NCBI GenBank assembly: GCA_003719395.1
Contig: RHMC01000056.1
Span: forward strand, 1 to 40,618
Length of the DNA: 40,618 nucleotides
Origin: Streptomyces altiplanensis
GTDB taxonomy: Bacteria > Actinomycetota > Actinomycetes > Streptomycetales > Streptomycetaceae
Reading direction: 5' to 3'
Shown: piece after piece, positions 26,880-34,501 of the stretch
Layout of the letters: every line of letters begins with the position of its first letter
How positions within the stretch are numbered: position 1 is the first letter of the stretch
The notes under the pieces: generated by a model
What the model saw: the letters and a program-made list of their open reading frames with translations, nothing else
Told to the model about the DNA's origin: nothing
Databases searched by the model: none
Position numbers and translations under genes: made by a program

Positions 26880-26916
26880 GGTGGGGCCGAGTGCACATGC
26901 TGCGCCCGGCCCCACC
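26880..26916 (-). terminator. Hairpin downstream of a gene remnant
   Basis: GGTGGGGCCG pairs with CGGCCCCACC around a 17-base loop, eight bases beyond the stop of the minus-strand fragment at 26924. It lies just outside the IS right end, so the IS landed immediately past this terminator. Confidence 0.55.
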
Positions 26917-26923
26917 GCCTCCG

Positions 26924-27078
26924 TCAGGCGGCGTGGAACTGGTGGGCGGGGCCGCCACGCCACTCCACCCACTGCGGGTCGTCCAGGATGGCCTCGGGGC
27001 CGGCGACGCCGGCGCCTTCGAGGAACACGACCAGGTCGTGGTCGCTGTAGGCGGCGCCGAGGAACTCGTCCCGGCCGC
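26924..27078 (-). pseudogene. C-terminal remnant of an unidentified gene
   Basis: About 50 codons, well formed: GRDEFLGAAYSDHDLVVFLE, GPEAILDDPQWVEWRGGPAH, then a TGA at 26924. An in-frame stop at about 27080 and the absence of a start show that the 5' part is lost or out of frame. The ending (DDPQWVEWRGG) is familiar from short Streptomyces hypothetical proteins, but I cannot name the family. From 27080 to 27370 no gene is supported. Confidence 0.4.
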
Positions 27079-27370
27079 CGCGTCACCGCTGGGAATGGGG
27101 GCCTACTGCGGCCCCGCCGCGACGACGCCCCGGGCTCTCAGCGTGCCTTCGGAGCCGACGCCCCCGTCCGCAACCTCTGGTAGAGCCGAACCAGCACGCG
27201 CTGGTGCGCATAGCAAATACGGACTGGCAGGGGGCCACGCAGGGGGAACCTGTCCGGCGGTGGCGCTCTCTTGGATGGCCGCCTGCGCCACGCGCCGCGG
27301 AGAGTCCCGCCGGGCCACGTTGGCCGGTTCCCCGTCTCCGGCAGAACGCGGCGCCCCCGCTGAACCCGCG

Positions 27371-27576
27371 TCACCCACGCCCACTACGGCCGTCCCCGCA
27401 GTGCACGGCGATCTCGGCGACGAGCGCAGAATGGCGGCGCGGTGCCGGGGCGGAGTATCGCGCAGGGCGTGGCGGACGATCACGAGGACTGTTGTCGCGG
27501 CCGTCGCGCAGATGAACAGCGTGGTGACGGCCTGCGTGGCCAGCAGGCCGACCAGGAGACGGGAAACGGTCATCAC
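27371..27576 (-). CDS. Small single-pass membrane protein (frameshifted)
   Basis: About 68 residues. MTVSRLLVGLLATQAVTTLF opens a single membrane helix that ends in VLVIVRHALRDTPPRHRAAI, followed by LVAEIAVHCGDGRSGRG after a one-base shift near 27435. Short proteins with one helix and an RHALRxTxPxxR motif are common near STAND and HTH genes in Streptomyces. It is divergent from the HTH-STAND gene, sharing the 190-base spacer that must hold both promoters. Confidence 0.5.
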
Positions 27577-27769
27577 TGACTCCGGGAGAGACGCGGTGGA
27601 ATGCGGACGCTCTCAGTGCGCCTGTCCACCGGGCTGTCCATCGACCCCCTCGGCCGCAGTTGTACGGACGGTGTGGAGAACGGGCAGTTGGCGGGCCTAG
27701 GCTGGAGGCCACCCGGTGCGCCTTGCGATGGACGCACCGAACCGTTGGTGAGGGGAGGCCGGGCGGCTG

Positions 27770-30321
27770 ATGACCGATGACGGCAGCGTGGCCGCGCTCG
27801 AGGAAGCGTTCTCCGAGGAGCTCAGGCGCGTGGAGGAACTGCGCCGGCGGTTACCGGCGCCCATGCGCCCCTCCCTGCGCGAACTCGCGGACCGTGCCCA
27901 GCGCTCTCACAACACCATCGACAACTGGCTGAGCGGCAGGACGTTTCCGGCGGACGTGGACACCCTGGCCGGCGTGATAGCCCTGATCGGACAGGCGGCT
28001 GCCCACAGTGGCGTCCGCGACGCCGCGACGCTGCTCGATCCGGATGGTGGCGGGAGCGGCACGGCGCGATCAACCGGGCAAGGGTCCGGGAAGCCCAGCG
28101 GGCGCGGTCGGGCCGGCAGGCGGCTGCGGACCTGGCCACCGCCGAAGCCCAGGCCAGGTGTGCGTCTTTGACCGACCTGCCCCAGCGCCTCGGCCGATGG
28201 ACGGCGGCCCGGCTGCGCGTTCACCCGTCCATCTCCGGCGTGGGCTCGCACACCCACGAGTTCGTGCTGCCTCGCGTACATCGAGCGCTCCCACGACCAG
28301 AAGCTGCGTGCGGCGCTGCGTACGGCGGCCGAGGGCACCAAGGCGGTGCTCGTGGTGGTGCGCGGGAGCTCGTGCACGGGCAAGACCCGTGCCGCGTACG
28401 AAGCCGTCCGGCACGTCGGCAGCCTGGCGGAGTGGGACCTGGTGTTTCCTCGTACGGCATCAAGCGCTCTAGAGGTACTGGCGGCCCGCGCGCTCGCGCC
28501 ACGTACTGTCTTGTGGCTCGACGACATACACCAGCTGCTGGCCGGGCGTGACGGAGAAACACTCGCGGCCGGCATGCTCTCCCGGCTGGATCAGCCCGGC
28601 CCCGTGATCGTCGTAGCCACCCTTTGGGACGCCGCCTTCACCGACCTGACCACGCCCCCGCAAGACCACACCGCCGGCGGCGCCGACCCGCACTGCCACG
28701 CCCGTGCACTGCTGGATCGTGCCACCGCCGTGGTGCGCGTCCCGCCCGCCTTCGATGCCCGGGACCTGCGGGCGCTGGACAGTCTCGATGAGGACCCCGC
28801 ACTGACGGCCGCCCTGCACGCGTCTCGGGACGGCAAGATCACCCAGGCCCTCGCCGCCGGCCTTCAGCTCGCGGACCGCTACGAATGCGCCCAGGAGCCG
28901 CCCGCCTGCTACGCGCGCGCCCTGGTCAGTGCCGCCATGGATGCCTGCCGGCTGGGATGGGACGCACCCCTGCCGGACGGCTTCCTGCGCGACGCGGCCT
29001 CCGGATACCTCACGGACGAGCAGCGCACCGAGGCGGCCCCGGCTGGTTCACGTCCGCTCTCGCCGACGCCCGTGCCCGGGTGCAGCGTGTTGCTGCGGCG
29101 CTGGAGCCCGTACCCCGGCACGACGGGATGGGGGCACGGCCAGGCGTCTCGCGTCTGGCCGACTACCTCGACGCCCACGGCCGCACCGTCCGGGAACACG
29201 CCGTCCCTCCCCAGTCGTTCTGGGACGCCGCGGCCGCTCACGCCGAGGGCGCGGGCCTCCTGGCGCGGCTCAGCCGGGAGGCTGAGGCAAGGAATCTGGG
29301 CGACGTCGCCGAGCGCCTGGCCGAGCTGGCCACAGCCGCTGGTGACCACGATGTTCACACCATGCTGGCCGAAATGCGGGAGCGGACCGGGGACCGGCAG
29401 GGCGCCGATCGCATGGCCCGGCTGGCAGCCGACGGCGGAGACCCGCGCGGCTGCGCCGCGTTGGCGTGGCTGCGAGAACGGGCCGGGGACCAAGAGGGCG
29501 CCGAGCGGATGGCGCGGCTGGCGGCTGGCGCCGGAGACACTGACGCTCTGCGCAGCATCATGGAGAAACGGGAGGAGGCCGGGGACCGGCAGGGCGCTGA
29601 ACGTCTGGCCCGCCTGGCCGCCGAAGCGCGCGACCCGGGCGCCCTCCGCAGGCTGGCGCGGGAACGTGAGCGGACCGGGGAAACCGAGAGCGCCGAGCGC
29701 CTTTACGGACTCGCGGCCGGCGCGGGGGACAAGCGCTCCTACAACGCCCTGGTCAAAATGCTGGAGCGGTCAGGGGACGGCCACGGCGCGGAGGAGACGG
29801 CCCGACTGGCCGCCGACGCCGGAAACCCGCGTTGCTACACCACGCTGGCGTGGATACGGGAACGGGCCGGGGACCAAGAGGGCGCCGAGCGCCTGGCCCG
29901 GCTGGCCGCCGCAGCCGGGGACCGGCACGCCCTGCGGGAACTGGCCGACCTGTGGGAGCGCACCGGGGACCGGCACGGCGCCGAGCGCCTGGCGCGGCTG
30001 GCCGCCGACACGGGGAACACGGACGCGCTGAACAGCCTCACCGAGAAACGAGAGCGGGCCGGTGACCGCCGGGGCGCGGAGCGCCTGGCCCGCCTGGCCG
30101 CCGAAGCCGGGGACCCGGACGCCCCACGCAGCTGCATCGGCGACGGCAGCGACGCGGCGAAGGCTAGGACTTCTCCGTGCAGGGTTTCTCCAGTGGTCCT
30201 GTACGGAGCCGGACCACCGGCTCACTGGGCCGGACCCTCGCGACCGGACGGTGTCATTCGCCCTGCCCGGGCATGGGGCGCGGTACCGCATGCCGCAGAG
30301 GACGGTAGAACGCGCCGATGA
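27770..30321 (+). CDS. HTH - STAND ATPase - 32-residue repeat protein (three frameshifts)
   Basis: Single gene of ~850 residues. Residues 1-80 hold an XRE-type HTH (SLRELADRAQRSHNTIDNWL SGRTFP). A linker (INRARVREAQRARSG) leads to LPAYIERSHDQKLRAAL and the ATPase: Walker A VVRGSSCTGKTRAAYEAV, Walker B VLWLDDIHQLL, sensor VIVVATLWDAAF. The C-terminal ~280 residues are nine tandem units built on GDRQGAERLARLAAEAGD plus 14 residues. Base shifts are inferred near 28045, 28273 and 29040. The start is ATG 27770 with GGGGAGG upstream. The HTH suggests DNA binding or self-regulation, and the repeats a ligand or partner sensor. The target is unknown. Confidence 0.8.
29299..30123 (+). repeat. Tandem 96-bp coding repeats (nine units)
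   Basis: Each unit encodes 32 residues of the form GD(R/Q)xGAERLARLAA(x)AGDxxAL...(R/E)ERxG. Units two, six and seven are almost identical in DNA (for example GAGCGGGCCGGGGACCAAGA-type starts in two copies), pointing to recent internal duplication. The units resemble TPR or Sel1 solenoid repeats. Confidence 0.75.
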
Positions 30322-30540
30322 CGGCCGCGACTGCGATCTCTCGCTTTCGTGTCACTGCACGACCTGCGGATCTCTCACCAGATGGCAATGAACAGGCACC
30401 GTTCTCTCACCTTCCTGTCATTGAGCACGAACAGCAGAACCTCACCCTGACCTGCGCCCGCATCCATCGCCGAGCGGAGCCGCCACTGTCACTCATCCCA
30501 CTGACACGAAACCGAGAGATCGCACAGGGTGGCTGATCCC

Positions 30541-30837
30541 TCACGTACGGGCCCCGAGAACCTGGTCCAGGTCGATGCCGTCGGAGTCGTCGCAGCCGCC
30601 GGCGAGGAACGCGTCGACGGCCGGAGCGGAAACGAGGCGCGCCCGCCAGGTCCGCACGACGTCATGGACCGGGCCGAGACTGTAGCTGTGCCGGGCGTCG
30701 TCCAAGGCGCGCGCCCAATCCTGCTCGAACTCCGGCACCCACGTGCTGGCGCGGCAATCGGCGCGCAGCTGGGCGAGCAGTCGGCCGGCGGCGGCCGGGG
30801 CCCGCGTGGCGGGGGCTTCCTCGGACTGCGCGCTCAT
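30541..30837 (-). CDS. DUF6247-like protein
   Basis: 98 residues; ATG 30837 with AGGAGG five bases upstream, an excellent ribosome site. After a disordered start comes APAAAGRLLAQLRADCRAST, then FEQDWARALDDARHSYSLGP and VHDVVRTWRARLVSAPAVDA, matching the helical layout of DUF6247 (substrate-sized helix, DW..AL..A, then V..W). In Streptomyces such genes often sit beside a small partner and have been likened to antitoxins, but no partner is clear here. The family call is from pattern memory. Confidence 0.6.
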   Translation of the reverse strand: MSAQSEEAPATRAPAAAGRLLAQLRADCRASTWVPEFEQDWARALDDARHSYSLGPVHDVVRTWRARLVSAPAVDAFLAGGCDDSDGIDLDQVLGART

Positions 30838-30954
30838 CGGGTCCTCCTGGCGGGTCGTACCGCCACCGTACGCGCGGGGCGATGCCGTGGGGACGAACAT
30901 GCGGTGATCCCTTCCCTCGGTGGTGGGCGTCAGCCGTGTGCCAAAGCGCGTTGG

Positions 30955-31073
30955 TTGTCACCACTGCCACTTTCCGACCAGGGGCTTCCCGTCTTGCGAA
31001 GCAGGCCAGTTGTCCCCAACGGGGCAGACTGCTTGTCACCAGTGCTGAGTTCGCGGGGGTGTTGTCACCGCTC
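30955..31073 (+). repeat. Cluster A of TTGTCACC motifs
   Basis: Copies begin at 30955, 31010, 31033 and 31062 (TTGTCACCACTG, TTGTCCCCAACG, TTGTCACCAGTG, TTGTCACCGCTC), in a 324-base spacer with no gene, between the DUF6247 gene and the racemase stop. Spacing is 55, 23 and 29 bases; cluster B repeats the first two spacings almost exactly. Confidence 0.6.
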
Positions 31074-31161
31074 AGCGTCGTCCGGAGAGTCTGGGCGAGG
31101 CCGGGAGGAAAAGCTTTCGAACAGACCGGGCCGACCAGGCACAGTCGCAATGCGGCCTGGG

Positions 31162-31860
31162 TTACCGTCCGGGCGCGAGTGCCGCGGTAACGGCGGCCTC
31201 GGCGTGCAGGCGGGTGGTGGCGAAGACAGGAACAGGACTGTGCTCCGGGCCGATGAGGAGCTCGATCTCGGTGCAGCCGAGGATGATGCCCTGCGCGCCG
31301 GAAGCCACGAGCCTGCTGATCACCTCACCGTAGGCCGCTCGGGACTCCTCTCGGATGATGCCCAGGCACAGCTCTTCGTAGATCACCCTATGGACGACGG
31401 CCCGGTCGTCCGCCTCAGGAACCAGGACCTCCAGTCCGGGCCCGGCCACACGGTCGCGGTAGAAGTCCTGCTCCATGGTGAACGCGGTGCCCAATAGCCC
31501 CACTCGGCGCAGACCCGCGGTCCGCACCGCAGCCGCCGTCGTGTCGGCCAGATGCAGCAGCGGAATGTCTACCGCCGCCACCACATGGTCGGCGACCTTG
31601 TGCATGGTGTTGGTGCAGATCAGCAGCAGGTCCGCACCAGCGGCCTGCAGGGACCGGGCGGCGTCGGCGAGTACTTCGCCGGCCTCGTCCCAGCGCCCGG
31701 CCGCCTGCAGCCGCTCGATCTCGGCGAAGTCGACTGAGTACAGCACGCACTTGGCCGAGTGGAGGCCGCCCAACCGCTCCCGGACCCGCTCGTTGAGCAG
31801 CCGGTAGTACTCGGCCGTCGACTCCCAGCTCATGCCGCCAATCAACCCGATGGTCTTCAT
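31162..31860 (-). CDS. Aspartate/glutamate racemase family protein
   Basis: 232 residues, cofactor-independent two-cysteine racemase fold. MKTIGLIGGMSWESTAEYYR is the YgeA-type opening; the catalytic cysteines are in LLICTNTMHKVAD and IILGCTEIELLIG; VGLLGTAFTMEQDFYRDR lies between. It interconverts L- and D-forms of an acidic or related amino acid. The start is ATG 31860 (a longer frame upstream is not needed), with only a weak purine-rich site. It lies 500 bases downstream of the P450 on the same strand, separated by repeats; a role with the peptide genes is conceivable but not indicated. Confidence 0.88.
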   Translation of the reverse strand: MKTIGLIGGMSWESTAEYYRLLNERVRERLGGLHSAKCVLYSVDFAEIERLQAAGRWDEAGEVLADAARSLQAAGADLLLICTNTMHKVADHVVAAVDIPLLHLADTTAAAVRTAGLRRVGLLGTAFTMEQDFYRDRVAGPGLEVLVPEADDRAVVHRVIYEELCLGIIREESRAAYGEVISRLVASGAQGIILGCTEIELLIGPEHSPVPVFATTRLHAEAAVTAALAPGR

Positions 31861-32356
31861 CGCCCCACTCTCGCACGCACTTCGCTGGTCGCGGGGCTGA
31901 GGGCCGGGGTGACAGCAGCGCTGCCTTTGTGACAACTGTCGCGCTTCGGCTCAACGGGCGAGCCGAAGCTCAGTAGTTGTCACCGGTGGAGCCGGTGACG
32001 TGGCGAGTGAGACCGAACGAAGCAATCTGGTTGTCACCGGTGAGGCACGCGGCTTGTCACAGATGCTTCGTCACCAGCGCCTCCTACGGCGTGGGCCTGG
32101 CCGCCCGCCCCTTCGCGGCCGGAGATGCCGATGTCCTTGTCAGGGACGGCGGTGCGGTGACCGCGCAGTAGCCGGAGGGGCAGGAAGGGAGCGCCCGAAC
32201 AATACGCGCTCGCAGGCGGGACAGGTCTTCGTCGCCTTCCTGATGCGCAGCACTCCCGCCTTGACGTGTGCAGGGCGGTCATAAGCCCATCCTCGTCGAC
32301 GCCTCGTTCTCAGCGCAAACGCGCCTCTGCCCCGAAAACGAGCCGAGGGGGCCGGT
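31861..32356. other. Gene-free spacer with dispersed repeats (cluster B)
   Basis: No supported gene. Holds the 26-base repeat TGTGACAACTGTCGCGCTTC... at 31928-31953, a perfect 10-bp hairpin GCTTCGGCTC/GAGCCGAAGC (31943-31952 and 31960-31969), and TTGTCAC motifs at 31977, 32031 and 32054 (the first two TTGTCACCGGTG) plus TCGTCACCAGCG at 32068. Spacings of 54 and 23 copy those of cluster A. Confidence 0.6.
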
Positions 32357-33504
32357 TCAGCGATCGGGTGGCGGGGCGGGGGTGAGGCGGGTCCAGCCGG
32401 CAGGTGGGGCCAGGAGCGTGCGGACGTGGGGCCTGCGGGTGCGCAACCGCACGTGTCCGCGGTATCCGTGGAGGATGAGGTGGCTGAGGTGTTCGAGGGC
32501 CTTGACGGCGAAGCCGTTCGCCGGGCACATACCCTCGCCTTTGCCGAAGGGGAGGTAGGAGCGCCGCTGGTCGTCGGTCGGCTGCTCCCAGCGCGAGGGA
32601 CGGAAGTCCAGGGGTCTGTCCCATACGGCTGCCGACCGGTGGATCGCGTGCGTGCCGATCAGGACGTGCTCGCCCTCGCGGACCGGGGAGCCGGCTATGT
32701 CGTGGTCGGCGGCGGCCACTCTGATCAGGCGCCAGGCGGTCGGATACAGGCGCAGCACCTCCCTGACCAGCCGATGGATGTGCTCCTGGCGCACCGCCGG
32801 GGTGTCGTAGCCATGCTGGATGCCGAGCATCACCACCCATTCGAGGGTCACGCCGGTGAAGCCGACCGTGGACAGGACGAGGCGTTGCAGCAACTGTGCG
32901 CGATCGGCCGGGGACAGCTCTCCGGGCAGGCCCAGCACCAGGTCGACCAGGTCCTGCGCGCCGCTTTCCTGCGCCGGCAGTCGGCCGAGCTGTTCGGCGA
33001 GCCCGGCCCGGACGGCGGGCACCGTACGGTGCGAGCGCCTCAACACATGGCCGACGATGTCGTCGCGACGACGCTCGACGTCACGTAGGCGTCGACGAGC
33101 GCGTTGATTTCGGTATGACGCCGGTGTGCGATGACGGGGGCGAAGTACCGTCGGACCAGTTCGACGCCCCAGCGCTGGTGCCGCAGGCGGCCGCGGCCGT
33201 CACTCACCTCACCGAGGGCGCAGTCGAGGTCGAACGATGACGTGAGGTCGTGCCGGGCCAGGATCCTGAGCAGCTCGCGGGAAGCTTCGCTCCGGACCTC
33301 CCGGGGCAGGGATTCGGGTCCCAGGCGGAAGAACCCGGACTGGGACAGGTAGTCGCCAACCGAGTCGACCAGGATGTCCCGGGCCGCGTCGGCATCGGCC
33401 ACGAAGAGGGTGCCGAAGCGGAGCCTGAACGGACCGTCCCGGTCCGCGGCCTGCTTCTCCCACCGCCGCAGTTGCGGCCACAGACTCTTCCTGTCCAGGA
33501 GCAC
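32357..33504 (-). CDS. Cytochrome P450, probable peptide-modifying enzyme (one frameshift)
   Basis: Haem-thiolate oxygenase, ~382 residues. I-helix VLSTVGFTGVTLEWV, with no canonical Ala-Gly-x-x-Thr but Thr in place; ExxR motif REVLRLYP; the FRPSRW segment; and the haem loop YLPFGKGEGMCPANGFAVKAL, where Cys is the axial ligand and Pro replaces the residue usually before Gly. One shift near 33055 joins NALVDAYVT to DVERRRDDIVGHVL. The start is GTG 33504 or a nearby ATG in another frame (33512). It follows two 30-codon peptide genes by 78 bases on the same strand. No ferredoxin gene is nearby. The P450 identity is firm; action on the peptides is inferred from context. Confidence 0.87.
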
Positions 33505-33581
33505 GGGTCATCCGCCCATCTGACGGAGGACGGGACGCGCGGCGGTCCGGCCGCTCGTCCCATCCCATTGCTGAGAGGACG

Positions 33582-33674
33582 TCAGTCGTTGTGCCCGTAC
33601 CTGTCGCCGTACTGATTGCGGCGCGCACGCGCCTCACCGCTGAGCGCCCGAAGGCTCCTGATGACCCATGACAT
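33582..33674 (-). CDS. Candidate RiPP precursor peptide 2 (30 residues)
   Basis: ATG 33674, with AAGGAGG eight bases upstream. The peptide begins MSWVIRSLRALSGEARAR and ends RNQYGDRYGHND before TGA at 33582. The leader matches precursor 1 at nearly every position, and 24 consecutive bases are identical at the DNA level, while the last 12 residues have diverged but keep Y-x3-Y-G and a terminal Asp. No other function fits so short, well-started and paralogous a pair. The P450 gene starts 78 bases on. Confidence 0.72.
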   Translation of the reverse strand: MSWVIRSLRALSGEARARRNQYGDRYGHND

Positions 33675-33724
33675 CCGGCTGCCCTCCTTGCCGGTCGGGT
33701 TGTGCCTGGTCCGGCTGCCGAGCG

Positions 33725-33817
33725 TCAGTCCTGCTGCCCGTAGCCGACGAAGTACCCGTGCCACCGTGCACGCATCTCACCGCTGAGCGCCCGAAGGCTG
33801 CTGGTCACCCACGACAT
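33725..33817 (-). CDS. Candidate RiPP precursor peptide 1 (30 residues)
   Basis: ATG 33817, six bases after a perfect AAGGAGG; an ATG at 33820 is also in frame but too close to the ribosome site. The peptide begins MSWVTSSLRALSGEMRAR, the presumed leader, and ends WHGYFVGYGQQD, the presumed core with Trp, two Tyr and a Phe, the side chains P450s crosslink in known ribosomal peptides. It is the first gene of the three-gene run (peptide 1, peptide 2, P450). Too short for routine gene calling. Confidence 0.75.
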   Translation of the reverse strand: MSWVTSSLRALSGEMRARWHGYFVGYGQQD

Positions 33818-33820
33818 CAT

Positions 33821-34132
33821 GGTCCTCCTTGTCGGTCAGTGCTCTTCTCAACCGTGCCGCGTGATACGGCACCCCAGCCGTCCGCCGCCGGGGCGCACAA
33901 CGCTACTTCCACGGCAGAGCCTGGCGAACTGCCGGAACCAGCCAAAGATGGTGGTGCGCCAGGGACGGGCCAGCCGCACCACGACCCACCCGCTGACGCC
34001 CTTCACCGCACAGCACCTGCGGGCGGTGACAACAATCCCGCCTATGTGACACCTATCGGGCTTCGGCTCAGAATCATGCCGATGATCATACGGTCGGCCG
34101 GGGCTGCTGAACCGGCAGTACATATTGCGGAC
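33821..34132. other. Spacer between the peptide genes and the helicase block, with a dispersed repeat
   Basis: No gene is supported. It must carry the promoter of the peptide-P450 operon. It contains the second 26-base repeat at 34045-34070 (TGTGACACCTATCGGGCTTC...), 23/26 identical to 31928-31953 in the same orientation, and an inverted GGTGACAAC motif at 34025-34033. Confidence 0.5.
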
Positions 34133-34464
34133 GTGGGTCAGCAAGAGCGTGCTGGGCTGGTGCGCCTGGAGGCGTATCTCCGGGAGACGGTGCTGCCGCG
34201 CGCCCACCCGAGCACCACGGCGCGGCGCCGGGTGCTGGAGGCGCTGGGCGAGGTGGGCGGTCTGTGCACGGCGCGGACGGTGGAGATGTCCAGCGGTGAC
34301 GTCATCCTCTGCACGCGCGAGGCCGGGCACTACGACCCGAACGACCTGCCGGGATGGAGTGGAGGCGCGGGAAGTCGGACGGGACGCCCGGCGGATGGCA
34401 TCTCGCGGGCGGGGCGATCTGGAGCGACGCGGGTGCGGCCTGCATTCCGCACGCGGCCGTCTGA
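34133..34464 (+). CDS. Hypothetical protein, mobile-element type (frameshifted)
   Basis: About 110 residues from GTG 34133: VGQQERAGLVRLEAYLRETV, PSTTARRRVLEALGEVGGLC, then CTREAGHYDPNDLPG. A base shift near 34355 leads to KSDGTPGGWHLAGGAIWSDA and the end CIPHAAV at TGA 34464. The start is not certain; no good ribosome site is seen. Cys and His spacing (CTREAGH, WH, CIPH) hints at a metal site. I do not recognise the family. It precedes the helicase by 38 bases and is probably co-transcribed with it. Confidence 0.5.
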
Positions 34465-34501
34465 AACACCACAGGAATTCAGCGCTCGGGGAGGCAAGGG
34501 A

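Noticed and set aside
29299..30123. Non-coding satellite repeat
   Set aside because: The 96-bp period is an exact multiple of three, with conserved protein pattern and third-position GC bias, so it is a coding repeat.
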